From Kiritimatiellales bacterium (GTDB lineage: Bacteria > Verrucomicrobiota > Kiritimatiellia > Kiritimatiellales > Pontiellaceae): 6,318 bases of DNA. The DNA lies in the NCBI GenBank assembly GCA_015486775.1, contig WFRA01000061.1:1-6318 (forward strand). The letters run 5' to 3'. Of the stretch, positions 1 through 5,824 are shown in pieces. Numbering within the stretch: the stretch's first letter is position 1; the number at the start of each line of letters is the position of its first letter. Below the pieces are notes generated by a model. The model made no database searches. It worked only from the letters and a program-made list of their open reading frames with translations, and had not been told where the DNA came from. Made by a program: the position numbers and the translations under genes.

Positions 1-132
1 GCCTTTAATGGACGCGGGGCATGGTGGAACAGCGGAGCCTCGCACATGAACAACGCCCTTCGGAAGAAATACTTCGACTATCTCGGATTAGTAAATCTGC
101 TCGAAACGCTACAGAGAAACAGAATAGCATGA
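1..132 (+). CDS. Group II intron reverse transcriptase/maturase, C-terminal end only
   Basis: Frame 1 is open from the window edge and encodes 43 residues before TGA at 130-132. The tail contains 'WWNSGASHMNNAL', then 'KKYFDYLGLVNLLETL'. This matches, from memory, the extreme C-terminus of bacterial group II intron-encoded proteins, whose last conserved motifs are W-x-S/N-x-A-x-HM and F-x-x-x-GL-x-SL. In this family the protein reverse-transcribes the intron during retrohoming and acts as a maturase that helps the intron RNA fold and splice. The polymerase palms and domain X are outside the window, so activity cannot be judged. The stop codon lies only 9 nt before the predicted domain V, a compact arrangement expected for an ORF sitting in intron domain IV. 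The RNA structure just downstream independently supports the call. Confidence 0.85.
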   Translation, partial: AFNGRGAWWNSGASHMNNALRKKYFDYLGLVNLLETLQRNRIA

Positions 133-141
133 TCATTCGGA

Positions 142-174
142 ACCGCCGTGGTACGGAACCGTATGCCCGGTGGT
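142..174 (+). ncRNA. Group II intron domain V (catalytic hairpin)
   Basis: A lower stem pairs ACCGCCG (142-148) with CGGTGGT (168-174), with one G.U pair. An upper stem pairs GTACG (151-155) with CGTAT (160-164) around the tetraloop GAAC (156-159). An internal asymmetric region (149-150 against 165-167) matches the bulge that binds catalytic metal ions in domain V. The hairpin is 33 nt as drawn, against about 34 nt for the family. The loop is GAAC, not the more usual GAAA/GNRA. The pairing was drawn by hand, so the bulge assignment could shift by a base. Confidence 0.75.
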
Positions 175-176
175 GT

Positions 177-214
177 GAGAGCTGAGGGAGGGCAACCTCC
201 CTCGGCTACTCGAT
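177..214 (+). ncRNA. Group II intron domain VI with branch-point A208
   Basis: The inner stem pairs GAGGGAGG (184-191) with CCTCCCTC (196-203) and is closed by a GCAA (GNRA) loop at 192-195. The stem continues through 180-183 with 204-207, then 177-179 with 209-211. This leaves A208 unpaired on the 3' side. A bulged adenosine there is the lariat branch point of group II introns. It is the seventh base from the predicted intron end at T214, which agrees with the usual 7-8 nt distance. The perfect 8-bp inner stem with a GNRA loop could look like a terminator, but no T-tract follows. Confidence 0.78.
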
Positions 215-216
215 TC

Positions 217-237
217 TTGGTTGTGTCGCAAAACCAA
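217..237. repeat. Inverted repeat starting 3 nt after the intron 3' end
   Basis: TTGGTT (217-222) and AACCAA (232-237) are perfect complements. After one G/A mismatch, two more pairs (224-225 with 229-230) leave a loop of three bases, TCG. The hairpin starts almost at the splice junction, so it belongs to the 3' exon. It has no GC-rich stem or T-tract, so it is not a typical terminator. It could be part of the intron's insertion target or a chance structure. Confidence 0.4.
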
Positions 238-302
238 ACAAAATTGCCGCTCGAATGTAGGGACAGGAAGCCGGATGGGTGCTAAACATACCTTGTCAAA
301 TG

Positions 303-315
303 GGGAAAGTTTCCC
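303..315. repeat. 13-bp palindrome GGGAAA-G-TTTCCC
   Basis: Two perfect 6-bp arms flank a single central base, about 80 bp upstream of the start codon of the large gene. A one-base spacer cannot form a stable RNA loop without opening inner pairs, so a DNA-binding dimer site is more natural than a hairpin. It lies just 3' of TTGTCA (293-298), where an operator could sit if that is a -35 element. No regulator is identified. Confidence 0.35.
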
Positions 316-383
316 TTTCTCATTGGTAGGATGCCGGGTTCTTCGGTGCGGACGGATTTTGTAGAGGTTTAATGAACAACAAC

Positions 384-389
384 AGGAGA
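384..389 (+). promoter_or_regulatory. Ribosome binding site of the large gene
   Basis: AGGAGA lies 5 nt before ATG at 395. It is a strong match to the anti-Shine-Dalgarno sequence and fixes the start codon. The residues that follow form a normal signal peptide, which confirms the choice. Confidence 0.85.
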
Positions 390-394
390 AGATA

Positions 395-451
395 ATGAAA
401 AAACTATTGGCATTGCTGACTACGGTAATCTTGGCAACAAACGGGTTCGCG
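395..451 (+). other. Sec signal peptide of the large protein (residues 1-19)
   Basis: The N-terminus starts MKK, followed by the hydrophobic stretch LLALLTTVILA and the polar turn TNG. A likely signal peptidase I site follows Ala19 (G17-F-A19 before A20). The mature protein would start just ahead of the first catalytic strand, 'FKIVALPDTQ'. There is no lipobox cysteine, so export as a soluble or surface protein is more likely than lipidation. Confidence 0.85.
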
Positions 452-3400
452 GCCTTCAAGATTGTTGCGCTTCCTGACACGCAAAACATGGCGGAGTTTG
501 CTCCGTCTGCCATGAAATCACAGACGCAGTGGATCGTGAACCACGTCTCGTCGGACAACATTGCTTTCGTGACGCACCTGGGAGATATCGTCAACGATGG
601 CGACGACACAACCCAATGGGCCAATGCAGTGGATGCCTTAGATCTGCTGGACGGGGCGCTTCCCTATTCCGTCTGCTGCGGAAACCACGACTACCATAGT
701 CGGACGAACCGGCTGGCTGGTGCTGCGGAATATATCGCCCGATACGGCGCTTCCCACTATTCGGGCTATTCCTGGTACAAGGGTACGCACGAGGATCTCA
801 ACCACTACCAAATCTTTAGTGCCGATGGACGCGACTGGCTCCATATCAACCTCGAATACCAGCCCGACGGGGAGGATCTCATGTGGGCGCAGCGGGTGAT
901 CGACGCGCATCCTACCCTACCGGTCATCCTTTCGTCGCACGACTGCCTGGCCTGGACTGGCGAGCTGGGCGGCACGGGCTGGACTGACCGATGGGGCACG
1001 CCCTCCAATGGTGGGAGGGCGATGTGGTACCGCTTCATCAAGCAGAACGACCAGATCTTTCTTGTTTTAAATGGACACACCTACGACGAAAGCACCGGCT
1101 GGGCCTCCGCCCACACGAATATTGTCAACTCCTATGGGCACGACACGATCCTGATGTGCGTCAACTATCAGCAGGTTGCCAACGACGATGCCCACTTCCG
1201 CATTCTGGAGTTTGATTCCGCCAACGACGAAATCAACGCCACCACCTACCAGCCGGACGATCCAGATGTCTTGGGGAATCAGGAAGACAGCCTTACGGAT
1301 TCGGCAAACCAGTTTACCCTGAGTCTGGATTTTTCTGCCCGTCTGGGTAGCTTTTCTGCTCGGGAAACCTTTTCCTCGATTCAGGCCGCGAATGTCACGG
1401 TGGTCGAAAATAATCTCAACAACAGCAACAACAGCGTGACGGTAACCATTCCGTCCGGGCAGGCCACCGCAGCCATTTCTGTGATCCCTGTCGGAACGAA
1501 CCCCTACACCGACCACAACAACGGCGACTATTATCTCCAGATTGGAAGCCACAGTGGAGATGACTTCCTTGGCGGAATCATGTTGGCATCGGTGGCCGAG
1601 AACGGCCGCACCAGCATGGATGGAACCAACTATTACCACATTGCCCAGGCTAAGGCCACTTCCTACGGGGCATACCATGTGTCAACGGCAACCACTGCGA
1701 ACAACGACCAGTATCCGGGCGCAACCAGTGGGATCGAACGCGATGTCAACGTCGGGGTGGCCTACTTCCCGTTCGACCAAGGATGGACCTGCGGGCGCGT
1801 CGAAGCCTATGGCGACAACAAGCCCTCGACCTCCTTCGTGGGCAGCGACAATATTGAGCTGGGGGTCAACCTCACCCAGATCCCGCAGGGCGATGTCGAT
1901 ACCAACCTCTTGCAGCACGTGGGCGGTTCAGGGGCACCCTACTGGCCCAACCCCGAGAACGACCGGGGCATCTGGAACCTCGAGATTCCCGGGGTGGACA
2001 GCATGGCCGATGGCATCCTGATGGTTTGCGGCGGCGACAACGAGGACAACTTTGCGACGGTCTCCCCTTGGCGAGATGGATCCGGATGGCAGATTTCCTT
2101 GATGGACAGCGGGGATAGCGGCGGTTCCGAATCCGGGTATTGGAACTTTGTCTATGTTCCCTTCATGACGACCAACATTGTTGCCGGACGCGGAAACACC
2201 ACGGGGGGATCCGTTTCGGGAACCGGAGGCTTTACCCTGACCACGAACGGAACCGGAAGCGTGCGTCTCGACATCGCAGGCCAGACCCCCTCTTCTGGAA
2301 CATTGATCCTCTCATCGGAAAACGAGTGGCACAATGGTGATGATTTTGTCACCTACGAGCCGGAGGGCGACCACTGGATCATCGAGGATCGCGACCTCCC
2401 GGGTGCCACGCTGGCGGATGCCGGAAGCTCCCAGTTCGCCTTCCTCTTCATCCCCTTCACCAACGCTCCCGCCGGTCCGGGAAAAAATCCCAGAGCGGTT
2501 TGGAATACCCCGAACGGCGACTGGATGACGGCCTCAAACTGGGACGACACCGAAGCCATGAACATCTGGGGAGTGCCGGGCTACGTTGTCGGCAATCCGC
2601 TCAACACAGGCGGTTCGACCGATCCCGACTGGAACAAATCCGAAGCGTACATCCAGAGCGGAGAAGTCAATGTGACGCCTTCGTCGCATCCTGATGGAAA
2701 TGTGGCTCGTTTGGATGTGGGTGACGGAACGAGCAATGCTACTTTGAACATCAGTGCGGATATTTCTGTGGATGGAAACACATTTATTGGCAATGGCAGT
2801 GGTGTTGGAACAACTTCGATTGTCAATCAAACGGCTGGAAATGTTGTATTGGGATCTTTTGATGGTTCTGGTCATCGCGTTTATTTCGGTCGGGATGATG
2901 GAGACGGCTATTATAACCTATCGGGGGGCAGTTTAACCTTCTTTACGGATTACCCCAGCATCGGTTATTCGGGTAGCAGTACATTCACCTTTAATTTATC
3001 AGACGGTATTTTAACCAATGCTTTGCATGATACTTATATGCGTTTTGGTGCATATTCTGGTGCTAAATCCGTTGTGAATATTACAGGTGGAGAAATGTTC
3101 AGCGCCTCTGTTCACAATACATATGTAGGTGATTACGGCACTGCGGAAATCAACCAGTCAGATGGATTGGTTCACTTTACCGATTATTTGGTTCTGGGAC
3201 ATTATGCCGGATCGGAAGGTATCTATAATCTTTCCGGAGGCACGCTTGAGGTTCCCACAACGCTTCGGGTTGGCAGTTCTGGATATGGAGAATTTAACTT
3301 TTCTGGTGGCACATTGAGTACCGCAAGCGGTTCAGGTTGGTCTTTTGGTGCGTCTGCTGGAAGCACGGGTATTTTGAATGTAACCGAGGGAACCCTCTCA

Positions 3401-5581
3401 AATGCATCGGTTCATAATACCTATTTTGGGAAGCATGGATATGGTGAAGGGAATCAAACGGGCGGTACGGTTCATCTCACTGACTATCTTTGCATCGCGT
3501 ACTATGAGGGCTCTAAGGGCGTTTATAACTTGTCGGGTGGTGTCCTGGATGTTCCAACGACCTTGAATGCGGGGTATGCGGGGGATGGCCTCTTCAACCA
3601 AACAGGCGGAGAGTCCCACTTTAAGTATGCATCAATGGGATTGAGTAGTGGTGGATCCGGTGAAATCCGTATTTCCGGTGGGTCGATGATCGTTACCAAC
3701 TCCTTCCACGGCGACCAGAGCGACTGGCACGCGGGGCGTTTCACCGTCAGTGGCTCGGGTGCCTCGTCGATCCAGGCCATGCGCTACTATGGCTGGGCGG
3801 ATATTACGCGATTCGAACTGGACGGCAGCGGCTCCACCCTGTTCGAGGTGACGAAGGATACGGGGGGAACCTACGACTACGCCTATGCCGACCTGCGCAA
3901 CGAGTGGCTGGAGGTGGATACCCTGCCGGGCTACAACGCAGCGAGCGGAACGGTATTCGACGTGCTGTGGGTGGATCAGACTCCCCGCACGGGTACTGCG
4001 GAGGGATACATCAACATCGGTTCGGGCGGGGAATACGCACCGAAACTCATCAACGAAAGCGGCCATGATCTCGCGTGGCGCATCAACCCGAATGTGACCT
4101 ACAACGGCAAATCCGGCCAGATGCTTCAGCTGGTTGCCACGCCCATGTACGACAGTCGCTATGTGGAGGGGCTCGAAAAGCGTCTCAAAATCAATTCCAA
4201 TCCGGCCGATACCAATGTGGTGGACTGGACCTACGGCCTTGCGTTCGATCCGAGCTCGACGGCCAATGGAGACTACAACCGGCTCTTCCTTCTGGATAAG
4301 AACAATTCCGCCAACTACGGCCTGTACGCGCTGGACTGGGTGAACGAGACCCGTTCGGCTCGCTTGATGAGCGATCATGGAGCTAATGGATCAAATCCAT
4401 ATGATGTGACGGTCGACCAAAACGGTAATGCCTATGTGGCTTATATAGACAGTGCCGCAGTTTGGAAGCTGAGCGATCCGTTTGGCACCAAGACGGAGAG
4501 CCAGTTGACGGGATCCATTTCTGGCGGGGACGACGATCCGTATGCCCTCGCCATGGTTCCCGAAGGCTTTGGTGGAGGATTCGAAGCAGCCGAAGACATT
4601 GTCCTGTACGACAGTGGGTTGGGTGCGAACGACAACGAAGCCATTGTCGTGATCGATAAAAACAGTAGTGCCGGGAGCCAAATTACAAGCACGATCTGGA
4701 ACGACAATACGGCCAGAAGCTGGCGAATGGATTCAAGTGATTTTGATGGGAACATCTACATGATTCCAGATGGATCGTCGCTTCTGACCGCCTCTTTGGG
4801 CGGAACGAACCGGCTCTATCTCTACCGCATGGATTCCGCCGGAAACCGTACCCGCGTCTTTCTGGATGGAGTACTCCCGGCGGACATTGTCCAGGTGGAC
4901 GACAGCATCGCGGTGAACCCCGTGGATGGTTCCGTCTGGTTCCCTGTCGAGGTTGCCGACCAGAATACCCGCTCCATGGTACGGGTCGACATCGCCAATG
5001 CCGTGGCTCAGGGCGGGGGGGACTATCTGGCACCCGCCTGCCGTCCCATCTACAACATTGGGAATAAGAATGTGGCGGTGAACGGGATGGACATCTCCCC
5101 CGACGGCAAATTGCTGGCCATCTCCGGCGGCTATGGCTCCGACTCAGTCCATATCTTCCGCATCAAGCCCTACGTGCCGCCATTCGATGCATGGAAGGCG
5201 AAATTCGGACTTACCGGCGGGGATGCCGACTCCAGCGCAAACCCGGATGGGGACAGCTTGATCAACCTGTATGAATATGCGCTGGGCGGGGATCCGACCA
5301 ATGCCGCCAGCCAGGGCATTTCACCCACCTACCAGCAACTGTCCGGTGCAGGCGGCGACTGGATGACCTATGTCTACCCGCGGCGCTCCGATCCGGATAG
5401 CGGCATAGCCTACCATGTCGAAATCAACGACGACCTCATCTATGGCCACTGGACTAATGCCAACTATGAGGTGGTTGGAACCGGAACCATCGATTCCGAG
5501 TTCGATTCGGTGACCAACCGCATCCCGACGGACGTGAAGGACGAGCAGTTCATTCGCCTGATCGTGGAGGAGGTGCAGTAG
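395..5581 (+). CDS. Large exported multidomain calcineurin-like metallophosphoesterase with beta-solenoid and propeller
   Basis: The protein has 1728 residues. Residues 1-19 are a signal peptide. About 21-290 are a metallophosphoesterase domain with the metal-site motifs D28 (PDTQ), G63-D64-I-V-N67, G96-N97-H98-D99, H182 and G227-H228. This superfamily hydrolyses phosphomono- or diesters with a two-metal centre; the substrate here is unknown. About 297-690 form an unrecognised beta-rich region with three '(Y/F)xPF' modules ending near 460, 590 and 688. Residues 703-716 (W-x6-W-x5-W) introduce a Gly/Asn-rich beta-solenoid, with rungs at 771-1104 and a cap to about 1234. About 1277-1590 look like a beta-propeller, with recurring 'GLAFDP', 'YDVTVDQNG', 'IAVNPVDG' and 'MDISPDG' strands. 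Residues 1597-1728 are a C-terminal module with an EF-hand-like loop (1616-1627). No membrane anchor or PEP-CTERM tail is seen. It is monocistronic, with its own RBS and terminator. The phosphoesterase call is strong; the propeller is an inference from pattern. Confidence 0.88.
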   Translation: MKKLLALLTTVILATNGFAAFKIVALPDTQNMAEFAPSAMKSQTQWIVNHVSSDNIAFVTHLGDIVNDGDDTTQWANAVDALDLLDGALPYSVCCGNHDYHSRTNRLAGAAEYIARYGASHYSGYSWYKGTHEDLNHYQIFSADGRDWLHINLEYQPDGEDLMWAQRVIDAHPTLPVILSSHDCLAWTGELGGTGWTDRWGTPSNGGRAMWYRFIKQNDQIFLVLNGHTYDESTGWASAHTNIVNSYGHDTILMCVNYQQVANDDAHFRILEFDSANDEINATTYQPDDPDVLGNQEDSLTDSANQFTLSLDFSARLGSFSARETFSSIQAANVTVVENNLNNSNNSVTVTIPSGQATAAISVIPVGTNPYTDHNNGDYYLQIGSHSGDDFLGGIMLASVAENGRTSMDGTNYYHIAQAKATSYGAYHVSTATTANNDQYPGATSGIERDVNVGVAYFPFDQGWTCGRVEAYGDNKPSTSFVGSDNIELGVNLTQIPQGDVDTNLLQHVGGSGAPYWPNPENDRGIWNLEIPGVDSMADGILMVCGGDNEDNFATVSPWRDGSGWQISLMDSGDSGGSESGYWNFVYVPFMTTNIVAGRGNTTGGSVSGTGGFTLTTNGTGSVRLDIAGQTPSSGTLILSSENEWHNGDDFVTYEPEGDHWIIEDRDLPGATLADAGSSQFAFLFIPFTNAPAGPGKNPRAVWNTPNGDWMTASNWDDTEAMNIWGVPGYVVGNPLNTGGSTDPDWNKSEAYIQSGEVNVTPSSHPDGNVARLDVGDGTSNATLNISADISVDGNTFIGNGSGVGTTSIVNQTAGNVVLGSFDGSGHRVYFGRDDGDGYYNLSGGSLTFFTDYPSIGYSGSSTFTFNLSDGILTNALHDTYMRFGAYSGAKSVVNITGGEMFSASVHNTYVGDYGTAEINQSDGLVHFTDYLVLGHYAGSEGIYNLSGGTLEVPTTLRVGSSGYGEFNFSGGTLSTASGSGWSFGASAGSTGILNVTEGTLSNASVHNTYFGKHGYGEGNQTGGTVHLTDYLCIAYYEGSKGVYNLSGGVLDVPTTLNAGYAGDGLFNQTGGESHFKYASMGLSSGGSGEIRISGGSMIVTNSFHGDQSDWHAGRFTVSGSGASSIQAMRYYGWADITRFELDGSGSTLFEVTKDTGGTYDYAYADLRNEWLEVDTLPGYNAASGTVFDVLWVDQTPRTGTAEGYINIGSGGEYAPKLINESGHDLAWRINPNVTYNGKSGQMLQLVATPMYDSRYVEGLEKRLKINSNPADTNVVDWTYGLAFDPSSTANGDYNRLFLLDKNNSANYGLYALDWVNETRSARLMSDHGANGSNPYDVTVDQNGNAYVAYIDSAAVWKLSDPFGTKTESQLTGSISGGDDDPYALAMVPEGFGGGFEAAEDIVLYDSGLGANDNEAIVVIDKNSSAGSQITSTIWNDNTARSWRMDSSDFDGNIYMIPDGSSLLTASLGGTNRLYLYRMDSAGNRTRVFLDGVLPADIVQVDDSIAVNPVDGSVWFPVEVADQNTRSMVRVDIANAVAQGGGDYLAPACRPIYNIGNKNVAVNGMDISPDGKLLAISGGYGSDSVHIFRIKPYVPPFDAWKAKFGLTGGDADSSANPDGDSLINLYEYALGGDPTNAASQGISPTYQQLSGAGGDWMTYVYPRRSDPDSGIAYHVEINDDLIYGHWTNANYEVVGTGTIDSEFDSVTNRIPTDVKDEQFIRLIVEEVQ
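2705..3706 (+). repeat. Nested in-frame repeat encoding a 13-rung beta-solenoid
   Basis: Thirteen rungs of about 22-33 residues each carry a core 'x-G-x-x-G-...-N-x-(S/T)-x-G-x-(L/V)'. The rungs form a higher-order pattern of four types: N(I/V)(T/S), NQ(T/S), YNLSGG, and FN(F/L/Q)(S/T). Super-unit A is residues 771-882 (2705-3040), B is 883-982 (3041-3340), and C is 983-1079 (3341-3631). Rung 13 follows to about residue 1104. B and C start exactly 300 bp apart, and their internal rung starts (910/1010, 933/1033, 958/1058) keep that offset. ASVHNTY, DYL, YNLSGG and VPTTL recur at +100 residues. A is more diverged and has small indels. DNA identity between B and C is only moderate, so the duplication is not recent. 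Confidence 0.85.
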
Positions 5582-5610
5582 TTTCGGGGCGCTAGCCTGC
5601 CCGATGCGTG

Positions 5611-5640
5611 GAGCCCTGCCTTCCGGCAGGGCTCTTCTTC
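5611..5640 (+). terminator. Rho-independent terminator of the large gene
   Basis: A perfect 10-bp GC-rich stem, GAGCCCTGCC (5611-5620) with GGCAGGGCTC (5625-5634), is closed by the 4-nt loop TTCC and followed by TTCTTC. It starts 29 nt after the TAG stop at 5579-5581. The tail is T-rich but interrupted by C. The arms are symmetric, but a T-tract is present only on the + strand side. Confidence 0.85.
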
Positions 5641-5824
5641 GGGATGCTCCAAATTGGGGCGGGCATGCTTTCCCCGCTTGCGTTGTTCCTTCGGTGAAGC
5701 TACATATTGCCGGTCGCGTGATCGCTTTTAGCGTGACAAACTTTGGGTTCGGCCTAACTATCGGACGATGATTCCCTGTTTCTGGAAAGAAGAACACACA
5801 CCTTCCTGGCGGTTTCCGTTTGCG
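5641..5824. other. Intergenic region before the modA-like gene
   Basis: Between the terminator and the preferred start at 5825 there is no gene I can support. A weak inverted repeat, GCGGG (5659-5663) with CCCGC (5673-5677), is present but lacks a clear T-tract. The possible promoter at 5733-5761 is the only regulatory candidate. I looked for a molybdenum cofactor riboswitch and for a ModE-like palindrome, and saw neither. Confidence 0.5.
5733..5761 (+). promoter_or_regulatory. Possible sigma70-type promoter for the modA-like gene
   Basis: GTGACA (5733-5738) matches five of six bases of TTGACA. It is followed, at a spacing of 16-17 nt, by the AT-rich TAACTAT (5755-5761), a poor -10. Transcription would begin near 5768, giving a short leader if translation starts at 5825. 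Two direct GCGTGA copies (5716-5721 and 5731-5736) and a small palindrome, CGCT-TTT-AGCG (5723-5733), overlap its upstream edge. All of this is weak evidence from bases alone. Confidence 0.25.

Larger units (their letters stand above)
1..214 (+). mobile_element. Group II intron, 3' portion (retroelement), continues to the left
   Basis: The element combines the end of an intron-encoded protein with two consecutive hairpins in the order and spacing of group II domains V and VI. The predicted intron end is T214, in the context CTACTCGAT, which fits the usual terminal AY of these introns. The orientation is +, the same as the large downstream gene. The 5' end, domains I-IV and the 5' exon are outside the window, so the intron class and target site cannot be fixed. 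The preserved pairing in both hairpins suggests this end of the intron is intact and not a decayed fragment. Confidence 0.82.
215..394. other. Non-coding leader between the intron and the large gene
   Basis: This stretch of 180 nt holds no convincing gene. It begins with the 3' exon of the intron. A reading frame entering from the intron side stays open for about 20 codons and ends at TAA near 284-286. It is too short to recognise as a gene remnant. Two inverted repeats are present, at 217-237 and 303-315. TTGTCA at 293-298 resembles a -35 hexamer, but I see no good -10 at normal spacing, so no promoter is annotated. Transcription of the large gene could start here or enter from within or upstream of the intron. 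Confidence 0.6.

Noticed and set aside
184..203. GC-rich hairpin as a Rho-independent terminator
   Set aside because: The 8-bp stem with a GCAA loop is better explained as domain VI of the intron, because a bulged A208 and the CTACTCGAT end follow at the expected distances and there is no T-tract.
211..286. Remnant of a gene split by the intron in the 3' exon
   Set aside because: About 20 open codons to TAA near 284-286 are too few to recognise or score, and the upstream exon is outside the window.
133..624. Minus-strand open frame of 163 codons spanning intron end, leader and gene start
   Set aside because: It would overlap the intron domains V/VI, the RBS and the signal peptide of the large gene. 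The product has no recognisable domain and the frame has no RBS.
1067..1678. Minus-strand open frame of 203 codons
   Set aside because: It is antisense to the phosphoesterase and the following domain, with low-complexity V/G/I runs and no recognisable motif. It is a shadow of the + strand gene.
2690..3670. Frameshift or assembly chimera suggested by the abrupt change in base composition
   Set aside because: The reading frame is continuous across both edges and the protein pattern is coherent: the 'W...W...NW' lead-in precedes the rungs, and 'SGGSMIV' rung 13 crosses into the GC-rich side. There is no sign of a broken frame.
2705..3706. CRISPR array or non-coding satellite
   Set aside because: The periodicity is at the protein level within an uninterrupted frame. 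There are no short identical DNA repeats with unique spacers.
3632..4378. Minus-strand open frame of 248 codons
   Set aside because: It lies antisense within the large gene, has no RBS, and its composition (many Val, Gly, Arg and His) is typical of the reverse complement of GC-rich coding DNA. The + strand reading has clear domain logic across the same bases.
5500..5581. PEP-CTERM or LPXTG sorting tail on the large protein
   Set aside because: The last residues (FIRLIVEEVQ) lack a PEP or LPXTG motif, a hydrophobic helix and a terminal basic cluster.
5641..5767. Molybdenum-cofactor riboswitch or ModE site upstream of the modA-like gene
   Set aside because: I found no multi-stem structure with the expected conserved segments and no long AT-rich palindrome of ModE type. 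Only a weak 5-bp inverted repeat and short direct repeats are present.
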